Below, piece by piece: positions 1-8,219 of a stretch of DNA of 64,000 bases (the first letter of the stretch is position 1; each line of letters opens with the position of its first letter). The notes under the pieces were generated by a model that was not told the origin of the DNA, searched no databases, and was given only the letters and a program-made list of their open reading frames with translations. The DNA is from Neolewinella marina (GTDB lineage Bacteria; Bacteroidota; Bacteroidia; Chitinophagales; Saprospiraceae). The stretch covers positions 434,001 through 498,000 of the forward strand of contig NZ_PDLO01000003.1 in assembly GCF_002631205.1 (NCBI RefSeq). Direction: 5' to 3'. The position numbers and the translations under genes were made by a program.

Positions 1-140
1 TCAACAGCGTGATGCACGCCGTGAACTACCTCATCGCCAACGGCTGGCGCTACGTAGAGGCCATGGTCCTGCCCAGTGAAGGCAACGCCAGCTCCACCGG
101 CGGCAGCACCCAGTACCTCTTCGTGCGGGAAGCCGCCTAG
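1..140 (+). CDS. C-terminal end of a short protein of unknown function (5' end outside window)
   Basis: The reading frame is open from base 3 and ends at TAG 138-140, giving 45 residues that start NSVMHAVNYLIANGWRYVEA. The pattern 'short helix, then GW(E/R)(Y/F)V(Q/E)A, then a terminal strand' resembles small hypothetical proteins seen in many Bacteroidota, in which the last residues read like YxWLL or YLFVR. That resemblance is from memory. No catalytic motif is visible, and no function is proposed. The gene is convergent with glgE, whose stop lies 9 bases further on. Its start and full length cannot be seen. Confidence 0.55.
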   Translation, partial: NSVMHAVNYLIANGWRYVEAMVLPSEGNASSTGGSTQYLFVREAA

Positions 141-149
141 GACTAGACC

Positions 150-2078
150 CTAGACCAGCTTGACTTCAAACACATGGGCCGGCCAGAAACCGGGGTCCAG
201 GCGCACGTAGTTGGCACCGCTGTTCCACCAGTAGGTAGCCCCTGACAGCAGGTCGAGGACCTGGAAGTTGCGGTTTCCTACGATTTCGGTGGGCACGCCG
301 CAGTAGCCGTCCTGGGGGTGGTGGGGGTCGAAGTTGACGATACACCAGATGATGCTGCTGCGGTCGTCGGTGTACTTCACGTAGCTCAGCAGGTTCGGGT
401 TGTTGCTGTCGGTGAAGACGATGTTGTTCGTCTGCTGCAGGGCCGGGTGCTCCTTCCGGATGCGGTTAATGCGGCGGTAGGTATCCGTGATGCGGTTGCG
501 GTACGACCAGTCGTAGTGACGGGCCATGTACTTCTCGCTGTCGTAGTATTCTTCCTTGCCGTTGGTGTTGCCGCGGTTTTCCATCAGCTCGTAACTGGGG
601 CCGTACACCCCGTAGCTGCTCGACAGGGTAGCGGCCAGCAGCAGTCGCTTGACGAACTGGTTCTCGTTGGCCCCCATCATCTCGTAGGCCAGGATATCGG
701 GGGTGTTGGGCCAGAAGTTGGGCTGCATGTAATCGGCCAGCTCCGTGGTCGTCAGCTCCTCGAGGTACTCCCGCAGCTCCGCGGCTGTATTCCGCCAGGT
801 GAAGTAGGTGTAACTCTGCTGGAAGCCGCGCTTGGCGAGTTCCGCCATGATGGCCGGACGGGTGAAGGCCTCGGCCAGGAAGATTACGTCGGGGAAGCGT
901 TCGTTCGTTTCGCGGATGATGTATTCCCAGAAGCGGTAGGGCTTGGTGTGGGGGTTGTCTACCCGGAAGATCCGCACGCCAGCCTCACACCAGTAGAGGG
1001 TCACCTCCAGCAGTTCCTTCCAGAGGGCCTTCCAGTCTTCGGTCTCGAAGTTGATCGGGACGATGTCCTGGTACTTCTTCGGTGGGTTCTCCGCGTACAT
1101 GATGGACCCATCCGGCCGCCAGATGAACCACTCGGGGTGCTCCTTGATGTAGGGGTGATCGGGAGCGCACTGGAAAGCGAGGTCCAGCGCGATCTCCATG
1201 CCGTGCTCCTGGGCCCGGGCCATCAGTCGCTGGTAATCGTCCAGACTGCCCAGGGCGGGGAGTATGTCCTTGTGGCCGCCCTCGTGGGAGCCGATGGCCC
1301 AGGGGCTGCCGGGTTCCCCTTCCATGGCCTCCACGGCGTTGTTGCGTCCCTTGCGGTTGCGGTATCCAATCGGGTGAATGGGAGGGAAGTAGAGCACGTC
1401 AAAACCAAACTCCTGGATGCGGGGCAGGAGCTGCTCCACGTCGTTGAAGGTTCCGTTGCGGTTGATGTCCGGCGAAGCCGAGCGGGGGAAGATCTCGTAC
1501 CAGCTGCTGAACCGCTCCTTCTTGCGGCCCACCTTCACCTTCAGTCCGCGGTCGTAGACGGTGGTCATCCGGCGCAGGGGATAGTCGTGCAGCAGCTGGG
1601 CAAAGTGCTCACTCAGCACGTAGGCCACGGCTTCCTCTTCCTGACCGCCGAGGCGCTGGATGGCCTCCGTGACGCGGTGGTGGTCGTCGCCCTCCAGCTG
1701 ATCGGCCTTTTCGCTCAGGAAGTTGGCGCCGATGCGCAGTTCCACGCCCATTTCCTGACCGTCCGCCTGCTTTTTCTTGAATCCCTTGTACCAGGTTTTC
1801 AGGTGGTCCACCCAGGCCACGAGGCGGTACTCATAGAAGCCCTGCTCGTCGACCCGGAATGCGCCTTTCCAGCGGTCATTGGGCTCCTCCTCCATTTCGG
1901 TCAGTTGCCACTGTTCGGCCCCGTCCTTGCGGTATTCGATCAGGGCCCGCAGGTAATCGTGGCTGTCGCCGAAAATGGTAGCGGTGACGTTTACCAACTC
2001 GCCGACCACGCGCTTTACGGGAAATCTTCCGTTGTTGATCTGGGGGGTGACGTGGTCGATTACGGTGCGGTTCTGCAT
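150..2078 (-). CDS. glgE: alpha-1,4-glucan:maltose-1-phosphate maltosyltransferase GlgE
   Basis: GlgE transfers maltose from maltose-1-phosphate to the non-reducing end of an alpha-1,4-glucan, building glycogen-like polymer in the cytoplasm. The 642 residues match the usual family length. An N-terminal beta-sandwich domain (about 1-115) precedes a helical segment and a GH13 (beta/alpha)8 barrel. The catalytic Asp nucleophile is D374 in RVDNPHTKP and the acid/base is E403 in FLAEAF. The motif with HTKP after the nucleophile is characteristic of GlgE and separates it from ordinary amylases. The start is ATG at 2078. No treS, pep2 or glgB gene is seen here, but an alpha-glucan phosphorylase lies at 37959-40517. 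The family assignment is firm; the glucan's role in this organism is inferred. Confidence 0.93.
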   Translation of the reverse strand: MQNRTVIDHVTPQINNGRFPVKRVVGELVNVTATIFGDSHDYLRALIEYRKDGAEQWQLTEMEEEPNDRWKGAFRVDEQGFYEYRLVAWVDHLKTWYKGFKKKQADGQEMGVELRIGANFLSEKADQLEGDDHHRVTEAIQRLGGQEEEAVAYVLSEHFAQLLHDYPLRRMTTVYDRGLKVKVGRKKERFSSWYEIFPRSASPDINRNGTFNDVEQLLPRIQEFGFDVLYFPPIHPIGYRNRKGRNNAVEAMEGEPGSPWAIGSHEGGHKDILPALGSLDDYQRLMARAQEHGMEIALDLAFQCAPDHPYIKEHPEWFIWRPDGSIMYAENPPKKYQDIVPINFETEDWKALWKELLEVTLYWCEAGVRIFRVDNPHTKPYRFWEYIIRETNERFPDVIFLAEAFTRPAIMAELAKRGFQQSYTYFTWRNTAAELREYLEELTTTELADYMQPNFWPNTPDILAYEMMGANENQFVKRLLLAATLSSSYGVYGPSYELMENRGNTNGKEEYYDSEKYMARHYDWSYRNRITDTYRRINRIRKEHPALQQTNNIVFTDSNNPNLLSYVKYTDDRSSIIWCIVNFDPHHPQDGYCGVPTEIVGNRNFQVLDLLSGATYWWNSGANYVRLDPGFWPAHVFEVKLV

Positions 2079-2218
2079 GGAGTAGTGTGTGGGTTAACTA
2101 AAGGCATAGAAACAATACCGTGGCCGGACGTTCACTTCGACCCGGTGAATTTCTGGGGTGAAGATAGGCCAGCAGGTTCTTGCGTGTCTTGCGGACAGTA
2201 ATACGGCGGCCCGCACCT

Positions 2219-2226
2219 TATCTTCG
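2219..2226 (+). promoter_or_regulatory. possible -7 element for lpdA (one mismatch)
   Basis: TATCTTCG matches the Bacteroidota TAnnTTTG element at all but one position. It lies 54 bases before the lpdA start in the 201-base divergent gap between glgE and lpdA. No TTG lies at the usual distance upstream, so this is weak. The rest of the gap holds an imperfect GGAGG...CCTCC inverted repeat at 2246-2260 and nothing else recognised. Confidence 0.3.
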
Positions 2227-2279
2227 CGACCCAAACAGAATCACGGAGGTCAGGCCTCCACCTAAAAATCACCATATAT

Positions 2280-3677
2280 ATGGTTTACGATCTTATCGTT
2301 GTCGGAAGTGGCCCCGGCGGTTACGTGGCCGCCATCCGGGCCGCCCAGCTGGGCATGAAGGTTGCCGTCGTAGAGCGCGAAAGCCTCGGCGGTATCTGTC
2401 TGAACTGGGGTTGTATCCCCACCAAGGCACTGCTGAAGAGCGCCCAGGTCTTTGAATACATCAGCCACGCGGCCGACTACGGGATTGAAGTAGCCGAGCC
2501 CCGGGCCGACTTTGACAAGATGATCGGCCGCAGCCGCGGCGTGGCCGACGGCATGAGCAAGGGCATCAACTTCCTGTTCCGCAAGAACAAGATTGATGTA
2601 CTCTCGGGCACCGGCAAGCTCATCCGCGGCAAGAAGGTGGAAGTCACCGACGCCGACGGGAAAGCCACCACCTACGACGCCCAGCACATTATCGTGGCCA
2701 CCGGCACCCGGGCCCGCCAGCTGCCCAACCTGCCCATCGACGGCAAGAAGATCATCGGCTACCGCGAAGCCATGACCCTGCCCAAGCAGCCCAAGCGGAT
2801 GGTCGTAGTTGGGGCCGGCGCCATCGGCGTGGAGTTCGCCTACTTCTACAACAGCATCGGTACGGAAGTCACCATCGTGGAGTTCCTCGAGCAGGGGCTG
2901 GTCCCGCGGGAAGACGCCGACGTATCCAAGGAGCTGACCAAGATCTACAAGAAGAAGGGCATCAAAACCCTCGCCAACACCAGCGTGGAGCGGGTCGATA
3001 CCTCGGGAGATACCCTGAAGGTCACCACCAAGAACCGCAAGTCGGGTAAGGAAGAGGTGATCGAGTGCGACGTGGTGCTCTCCGCCGCCGGCGTCACCCC
3101 GAACACCGAAAACATCGGCCTGGAGGACCTCGGCGTGAAGACCGACCGCGGCATCATCCAGGTGGACGATATGTACCGCACCAACGTGCCCGGCATTTAC
3201 GCCATCGGCGACGTCATCCCCGGCCCCGCCCTGGCCCACGTGGCCAGCGCTGAAGGCATCATCTGCGTGGAGAACATCTCCGGAATGAAGCCCGAGCCCC
3301 TGGACTACAACAACATCCCGGGCTGTACCTACTGCTCGCCCGAAGTCGCCAGCGTAGGCTACACCGAGCAGGCCGCCCGCGAAGCCGGCTACGAGATCAA
3401 GGTGGGCAAGTTCCCCTTCTCCGCCTCCGGAAAGGCCAGCGCCGCCGGCGCCAAGGAAGGTTTCGTGAAGGTGATTTTCGATGCCAAGTACGGCGAATGG
3501 TTGGGTGCCCACATGATCGGCAGCAACGTCACCGAAATGATCGCCGAAGTAGTGGCCAGCCGCAAGCTGGAAACCACCGGCCACGAAATCATCAAGACCG
3601 TCCACCCTCACCCCACCATGAGCGAGGCGGTGATGGAAGCTACCGCCGCGGCCTACGACGAGGTGATTCACCTGTAG
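2280..3677 (+). CDS. lpdA: dihydrolipoyl dehydrogenase (E3)
   Basis: E3 is the FAD- and NAD-dependent subunit that reoxidises dihydrolipoamide in the pyruvate, 2-oxoglutarate and branched-chain 2-oxoacid dehydrogenase complexes and the glycine cleavage system. The 465 residues match the family. Visible are the FAD-binding GSGPGG at 9-14, the redox disulfide C40/C45 in GGICLNWGC, a second Rossmann motif GAGAIGVE near 180 for NAD, the FAD-contacting segment AIGDV, and the C-terminal His-Glu pair in HPHPTMSE that acts as proton relay. It stands alone between glgE (divergent) and a terminator, so the window does not show which complex it serves. Confidence 0.95.
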   Translation: MVYDLIVVGSGPGGYVAAIRAAQLGMKVAVVERESLGGICLNWGCIPTKALLKSAQVFEYISHAADYGIEVAEPRADFDKMIGRSRGVADGMSKGINFLFRKNKIDVLSGTGKLIRGKKVEVTDADGKATTYDAQHIIVATGTRARQLPNLPIDGKKIIGYREAMTLPKQPKRMVVVGAGAIGVEFAYFYNSIGTEVTIVEFLEQGLVPREDADVSKELTKIYKKKGIKTLANTSVERVDTSGDTLKVTTKNRKSGKEEVIECDVVLSAAGVTPNTENIGLEDLGVKTDRGIIQVDDMYRTNVPGIYAIGDVIPGPALAHVASAEGIICVENISGMKPEPLDYNNIPGCTYCSPEVASVGYTEQAAREAGYEIKVGKFPFSASGKASAAGAKEGFVKVIFDAKYGEWLGAHMIGSNVTEMIAEVVASRKLETTGHEIIKTVHPHPTMSEAVMEATAAAYDEVIHL

Positions 3678-3701
3678 CCGGCCTTAACACCGACACTCGA
3701 A

Positions 3702-3735
3702 CGCCCCGCGTAGCCTTGGCTGCGCGGGGCGTTTC
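3702..3735 (+). terminator. intrinsic terminator after lpdA
   Basis: CGCCCCGCG at 3702-3710 pairs with CGCGGGGCG at 3723-3731. The inner AGCC/GGCT extends the stem with one T-G mismatch and a very small loop, and a T-rich tail follows. It lies 25 bases after the lpdA stop. Confidence 0.8.
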
Positions 3736-3773
3736 ATTGAGGACCGCAGCGAAATGTCCGACCCCCAACGAGA

Positions 3774-3808
3774 AAAGCCCCGACGAGAGCAAGCTTCGTC
3801 GGGGCTTT
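3774..3808. terminator. bidirectional terminator between lpdA and rpmE2
   Basis: A 13-bp perfect stem pairs AAAGCCCCGACGA (3774-3786) with TCGTCGGGGCTTT (3796-3808) around a 9-base loop. Runs of A before and T after the stem make it usable on both strands, closing lpdA on plus and rpmE2 on minus. Confidence 0.85.
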
Positions 3809-3834
3809 GATTATTACCACAGAGGGTAGGGGGA

Positions 3835-4119
3835 CTAGGCCTCCTCGGTCTCCTCGATTTTCTTGGCGAACCGGCTCTTGCCGAATTTTTTGTTGAACTT
3901 GTCGATCCGGCCGGCGGTATCCACGTACTGCATCTTACCGGTGAAGAAGGGGTGGCTCTCGCTGGAGATCTCCAGTTTGATAAGGGGGTACTCCTTGCCG
4001 TCTTCGAAGGTGTCGGTGTCGCGCGTCTTGGCGCAGGATTTGCCCAGCCAGCTTACGTTCGCGTTGATGTCACGGAAAATTACCGTGCGGTAGGATTCGG
4101 GGTGCAGCTCCTTTTGCAT
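3835..4119 (-). CDS. rpmE2: 50S ribosomal protein L31, type B
   Basis: This is a structural protein of the large ribosomal subunit. At 94 residues it is in the range of type B L31 and longer than the roughly 70-residue type A. It lacks the CxxC zinc ligands of type A (its only Cys is in GKSCAK), which fits the zinc-independent form used when zinc is short. Conserved blocks are HPESYR near the start and SHPFFTGK...DTAGRIDKF in the second half, with an acidic tail. A perfect -7 element lies 22 bases upstream and a strong terminator follows, so it is probably monocistronic. No Zur box was recognised. Confidence 0.92.
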   Translation of the reverse strand: MQKELHPESYRTVIFRDINANVSWLGKSCAKTRDTDTFEDGKEYPLIKLEISSESHPFFTGKMQYVDTAGRIDKFNKKFGKSRFAKKIEETEEA

Positions 4120-4140
4120 CGCTATCTATTTTTTGGAGCG

Positions 4141-4148
4141 CAAAGGTA
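4141..4148 (-). promoter_or_regulatory. -7 promoter element of rpmE2
   Basis: Read on the minus strand the sequence is TACCTTTG, a perfect match to the Bacteroidota TAnnTTTG element. It would start transcription about 15 bases before the rpmE2 ATG at 4119. Confidence 0.65.
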
Positions 4149-4246
4149 AGGAATTTCCGTGAAAACCAAGCATTTGTTTCCCCTTGCCTTGGAAAGGTGG
4201 GTACTTTCCCCGCGCACGACCGCCCGCGCCCCCCCGACGGTCGTGT

Positions 4247-4254
4247 TATCTTTG
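4247..4254 (+). promoter_or_regulatory. -7 promoter element of the lamin-tail gene; probably leaderless
   Basis: TATCTTTG is a perfect TAnnTTTG match only 4 bases before the GTG at 4259. With the usual distance from this element to the transcription start, the message would begin at or within a few bases of the start codon. No TTG is seen at the expected -33 position. Confidence 0.6.
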
Positions 4255-4258
4255 CCCC

Positions 4259-5911
4259 GTGAAACCCTGGTCCAGTCTGCTTATCGCCCTCCACCTTGCG
4301 GCCCCGCCCCTGGCCGGACAGGCGGTGCAGATCACGGAAATGATGGTGGATCCCACCCCGGTCGTGGGTTTGCCCGATGCGGAATACGTGGAGGTATACA
4401 ACGCTGGCAATGAAGCGGTTGACCTAAGTCAGTTGGCGATCTCCAGCGGGGGCAGGGCGGTTACCGCGGGTGCCGGGGAATCCCCCCTGGAAGCCGGGGA
4501 ATACGCCGTGCTGGTCCGGGAAGAATACGTCCAGGATTTCACCCGCCTCGGCGCTCGTGCCGTAGCCCTTCGTCTGCCTCCCCTGGCCAACAACGGCGAT
4601 GAAATTACCCTGCTCCTGGGCGCTGATACCGTCCAACACATTCGCTATACCCCAGCTTGGTACAACGATACGGATCGCGACGGCGGGGGCTACAGCCTGG
4701 CCTACACCGGCAGCGGAGCCGGGGACTGCGGCGGCAACTGGCGCGCCAGCACCCACCCCGACGGCGGTACGCCAGGACGCGAGAACGAGGTGTATGGACA
4801 GCGGGCCGATCAACAGCCGCCCCGGCCCCAGACCTGGGAGATTACGGAGCATGGCTTTACGATAACCTTCGATGAGCCGGTAGCCGGACCGGTCTATTTC
4901 ACCGTGGCGGACCTACCGCTGGCCGGCGCCACGGAGGACGGCCACACCTACCACCTGGCCTTCCCGGTGGAACGGGGGCAGATCTACCGGCTAACTGTCC
5001 TGGCCGACTACGCCGATTGCGCGGGTAACTACGCCGACCGGGATCAGGTACTTGAACTTCTCCTGGCCGACGACCCCGCTCCGGGTGACCTGGTGATTAA
5101 CGAGATCCTGTTCGACCCCGCTCCGGGGGGGAGTGAATTCGTGGAGGTGGTCAACGTTTCCAGTTCGGCCATTGACCTGAACGGGCTGCAGCTGCACAAC
5201 CGCAACTCCGCCCACCGTCCGAAGGTGATCGACCGTACGCATTTATTGCCTGCAGGTGGCTACGTCGTTTTCACCCCGGACCGTCAGGATTTACTGCAGC
5301 GGTTTTCCGGCGTGGATTCCGGCCGGGTGGTAGAAATGCCACTGCCCAGTCTGCCCGACGCCGGCGGGAACATCACCCTGTCCGGGGCGGACGACCGCGT
5401 ACTCGAGTCGGTGGATTACCACCCCGACTATCACAACCCCTTGCTGAGCACGGTGAGCGGAGTCAGTCTCGAACGGCTGGGGTTTCACCTGGCGGCTGAT
5501 GTAGCGGACCACTGGTCCTCCGCTTCCCGGGAATCGGGATTCGGGACGCCCACCCGTCCGAACTCCCAGGCGTACGCCGGAACCCTGCCTTCCTCCTTCC
5601 ACCTCGCAGCCCTGAGTCCCACCGTAAGCCCGGACGGCGACGGCTTCGAGGATGAGTACCTACTCCACTACCGGGCCGACGCCCCGGGGTACCTGGCCAA
5701 TCTTCACGTCTTCGCGCTGTCGGGACGGCGGGTGGTGGCTCCCCACGCGGCCAGTCTGCTCGGTACGACCGGTGAACTGAGCTGGGATGGGCGGGCCGAC
5801 GACGGCACCCGCGTAGCGCCCGGCCCTTACGTCGTGGTGGTCGAACTCTTTACCGCTGATGGCCGCGCCCATCAGCACAAATCAGTCGCCGTAGTGGCGG
5901 AAAGCCGATGA
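4259..5911 (+). CDS. secreted lamin-tail-domain (LTD) surface protein with FlgD-like C-terminus
   Basis: I chose the GTG at 4259. It gives a clean signal peptide (VKPWSSLLIALHLAAPPLAG, cut near GQA), whereas the frame upstream of it runs through a perfect -7 promoter element. The 550 residues contain a first lamin-tail domain (about 22-150, ITEMMVDPTP...DAEYVEVYN), a middle beta-sandwich of the Big-5 type (about 185-270, FTITFDEPVAG), and a second lamin-tail domain (about 275-410, INEILFDPAPGGSEFVEVVN). The C-terminal module (about 445-550, LSPTVSPDGDGFEDE...DGRADDGTRVAPGPY) resembles FlgD Ig-like repeats. Proteins of this type are cell-surface or secreted in Bacteroidota. The specific role is unknown. 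Its stop overlaps the start of the PAP2 phosphatase by four bases (ATGA), so the two are translationally coupled. Confidence 0.8.
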   Translation: MKPWSSLLIALHLAAPPLAGQAVQITEMMVDPTPVVGLPDAEYVEVYNAGNEAVDLSQLAISSGGRAVTAGAGESPLEAGEYAVLVREEYVQDFTRLGARAVALRLPPLANNGDEITLLLGADTVQHIRYTPAWYNDTDRDGGGYSLAYTGSGAGDCGGNWRASTHPDGGTPGRENEVYGQRADQQPPRPQTWEITEHGFTITFDEPVAGPVYFTVADLPLAGATEDGHTYHLAFPVERGQIYRLTVLADYADCAGNYADRDQVLELLLADDPAPGDLVINEILFDPAPGGSEFVEVVNVSSSAIDLNGLQLHNRNSAHRPKVIDRTHLLPAGGYVVFTPDRQDLLQRFSGVDSGRVVEMPLPSLPDAGGNITLSGADDRVLESVDYHPDYHNPLLSTVSGVSLERLGFHLAADVADHWSSASRESGFGTPTRPNSQAYAGTLPSSFHLAALSPTVSPDGDGFEDEYLLHYRADAPGYLANLHVFALSGRRVVAPHAASLLGTTGELSWDGRADDGTRVAPGPYVVVVELFTADGRAHQHKSVAVVAESR

Positions 5912-6462
5912 TGTCGCTCGACCTGACCCTGCTGGAGTTTTTCAATCAGCAGTTAGCCAACCCCTTTCTCGATGCCGTGCTCCCCGTCTACCGCGATAAG
6001 CTGACGTGGATTCCACTATACGCCTTGCTGTTGTGGCTGATGTACCGGAAGTGGGGGATGAGACGAACACTTTATCTGCTGCTCTGTATTGGCCTGGTTA
6101 TCACCGTGGCGGACCAGCTGGCCGCCACGGTGATCAAGCCCTGGGTGGGGCGATTGCGCCCCTGCGCCGATCCGGAGCTGAGCGGGAGTGTGCGGGCCCT
6201 GGTGTCCTGCGGCGGCAAGTACAGCTTCCCCTCGAATCATGCCACCAACCACTTCGCCCTGGCTACCATGCTGTCGCTTACCCTGGTGGACCGCTGGTAC
6301 TGGCGGTTGCTGCTGGTGCTGTGGGCCGCGTCGATTGCCCTGGCGCAGGTGTACGTGGGCAAACATTTTCCCGGCGATATTCTGGCCGGCGCCCTGCTGG
6401 GGACGGCCGTTGCCCTGCTTGGGGTGGTCCTCTTCCGCTACCTGAGCCGGCGGTGGGCTTAA
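5908..6462 (+). CDS. PAP2-family membrane phosphatase
   Basis: This 184-residue integral membrane protein carries the three PAP2 phosphatase motifs: K77 to P84 (KPWVGRLRP), PSNHA at 108-112, and a final motif around GKHFPGD at 151-157 with the metal-independent catalytic His. About five hydrophobic segments surround them. Members dephosphorylate undecaprenyl pyrophosphate, phosphatidic acid, phosphatidylglycerol phosphate or lipid A, with the active site on the periplasmic face. Which substrate applies cannot be told from sequence. The start overlaps the lamin-tail gene stop; a second ATG three bases later is equally possible. Confidence 0.85.
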   Translation: MMSLDLTLLEFFNQQLANPFLDAVLPVYRDKLTWIPLYALLLWLMYRKWGMRRTLYLLLCIGLVITVADQLAATVIKPWVGRLRPCADPELSGSVRALVSCGGKYSFPSNHATNHFALATMLSLTLVDRWYWRLLLVLWAASIALAQVYVGKHFPGDILAGALLGTAVALLGVVLFRYLSRRWA

Positions 6463-6508
6463 CCTATTCCCCGGCCGTGGCGTTTGCCTAGCTCCGATAC
6501 CCCTCACT

Positions 6509-7234
6509 ATGGCCGTTTGGCAGTACATCCTTTTGTTTTCTACCGCCCTGGTCGGCGGTGGTGCCGCCCTGGTGGGTGACCAACGCCTCCGCAAGTTTTT
6601 GCCCACGCTGCTGTCTTTCAGCGGCGCGTATCTGCTTGGTATCGCGGCCCTGGAATTGATCCCCGACGTGTTCGGGCAGGGCGCCGCCTCCGCCGGTCCC
6701 TGGTTGTTGTTGGGCTTTTTTATCCAGTTGTTGCTGGAGGGCTTCAGTCAGGGGGTGGAACACGGACACGTGCACGCCCACCGCGGGCAGGGGATGGGGT
6801 TTGCCGTCGGCATCATGTTCGGACTGGGGGTACACGCCCTGCTGGAGGGGTTGCCCCTCGGAGCGGGGGAAACCCACGCGGGGGGCCACCATTTCCACGA
6901 TGAGCACCTGCTGTACGGTATCGCCATGCACAAGTTGCCGGCGGCCTTTGCCCTGGGATTGCTGCTGCGGGGGTCGGGCTACTCCCGGGCGTTTGTCTGG
7001 ACCTGTCTGGGCATCTTCGGGTCACTCTCGCCGATCGGGGTGGGACTGGGGCAGGTGCTCAGCATCGATCCGGAATGGCGACTGCGTATCCTCGCGCTGG
7101 TGGTGGGCAGCTTCCTCCACATCTCCACGACTATCCTTTTCGAGGCCGACGGCAGCCACCGCCACGGCATCTCCGTCACCAAGTTCCTGATCATCATCGC
7201 GGGCATGGGAGTGGCTTACCTCACGGTGCATTGA
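6509..7234 (+). CDS. ZIP-family metal transporter
   Basis: This is a 241-residue inner-membrane protein with about eight hydrophobic helices. The cytoplasmic loop between helices 3 and 4 is rich in His (HGHVHAHRG at about 88-96). The paired metal-binding helices carry HALLEGLPLG (helix 4) and MHKLPAAFALG (helix 5), the ZIP signature. ZIP proteins bring Zn, Fe or Mn into the cytoplasm; selectivity is not predictable here. A second, unrelated-looking ZIP gene of the NIPEG type lies at 49866-50690. It stands 46 bases after the PAP2 gene on the same strand and may share its message. Confidence 0.87.
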   Translation: MAVWQYILLFSTALVGGGAALVGDQRLRKFLPTLLSFSGAYLLGIAALELIPDVFGQGAASAGPWLLLGFFIQLLLEGFSQGVEHGHVHAHRGQGMGFAVGIMFGLGVHALLEGLPLGAGETHAGGHHFHDEHLLYGIAMHKLPAAFALGLLLRGSGYSRAFVWTCLGIFGSLSPIGVGLGQVLSIDPEWRLRILALVVGSFLHISTTILFEADGSHRHGISVTKFLIIIAGMGVAYLTVH

Positions 7235-7271
7235 ACCTGCGCCAGCCGCCCCACCTTACCGCACTTTCCTC

Positions 7272-8177
7272 ATGGCTGCACTTTCCGCCTATTCTTCCCG
7301 GACCATCGGCATGCTGTGCCTGCTCCTGGGAGCGGTGCTGTTCAGCTCCAAGGGGGTGATCATCAAGCTGGCCTACGAATACGGGGTCAGCAGCATCAGT
7401 CTGCTGGGGCTGCGCATGATCTTCTCGCTGCCCCTGTTCCTGCTCATCGGTTACTTCCGAGGCCGGAAACGCCGGCACGCCGAGCCCCTTACGGCCCGGG
7501 ACCTGGGCACCATCCTGTTGCTGGGGGTAGTGGGCTACTACCTGGCGAGCTACACCGACTTCCTGGGGCTGCAGTACATCACCGCCGGGATGGAACGGGT
7601 GATCCTCTTCACTTACCCCACCATGGTGCTGATCATGCAGCGAATTGTTTTCGGCACCCCCATCCGCCCGGTACAGTGGGTGGCTACCGGAATTTGCTAC
7701 CTGGGGATATTCATAGCCTTCAGCGGGTCGGACCTTTCCGCCGGCAGTGATTTTCTGAAGGGAGCGGCCCTCGTGCTGCTGAGCGCCCTGCTCTACGCGA
7801 GCTACATCATCGGCAGCGGCCGCCTGGCCCCCCGGCTCGGCAACATCCGGTTTACCAGCCTGGCGCTCATCACCTCTTCCCTGGCCGTGATCACCCACGT
7901 GAGCCTCAGTTCCGATCCCCTGCTCGGATTGCCGACGGAGGTATACGTATACGGGGCGGTGATGGCGGCCTTCTGTACCGTGGCGCCGAGTTACCTGGTC
8001 ACGGAAGGGGTCAAGCGCCTGGGGGCGGGCGACGCGGCCATCATTGGAGCCGTGGGGCCGGTGGCCACCATTCTGCTGGAATACCTGGTGCTCGAGGAGC
8101 ACATCAACGTTCTCCAGGGCGTGGGTGCGGTATTCATCATTGGCGGAGTCATAATCATCGGGCGCAGCAAGGGGTAA
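7272..8177 (+). CDS. EamA/DMT-family transporter
   Basis: This 301-residue protein has about ten transmembrane helices arranged as two EamA repeats (about 10-145 and 155-298). The first starts GMLCLLLGAVLFSSKGVI and the second ALVLLSALLYASYIIG. Each repeat ends with the typical final helix (GICYLGIFIAFSG, GVGAVFIIGGVIIIGR). Members export or exchange amino acids, nucleosides or other metabolites. The substrate is unknown. It begins 37 bases after the ZIP gene and ends 42 bases before radA. Confidence 0.85.
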   Translation: MAALSAYSSRTIGMLCLLLGAVLFSSKGVIIKLAYEYGVSSISLLGLRMIFSLPLFLLIGYFRGRKRRHAEPLTARDLGTILLLGVVGYYLASYTDFLGLQYITAGMERVILFTYPTMVLIMQRIVFGTPIRPVQWVATGICYLGIFIAFSGSDLSAGSDFLKGAALVLLSALLYASYIIGSGRLAPRLGNIRFTSLALITSSLAVITHVSLSSDPLLGLPTEVYVYGAVMAAFCTVAPSYLVTEGVKRLGAGDAAIIGAVGPVATILLEYLVLEEHINVLQGVGAVFIIGGVIIIGRSKG

Positions 8178-8219
8178 CCCAACAAATTGTGGTATCTTGT
8201 CCCCGTTAAACCTCAAGAA

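Noticed and set aside
318-2201. Open frame on the plus strand across glgE
   Set aside because: Antisense to GlgE, low-complexity V/G-rich translation, no motif.
2262-3671. Long open frame on the minus strand opposite lpdA
   Set aside because: It covers the whole of a well-supported gene in antisense and has no family-like motif; it is an effect of high GC content.
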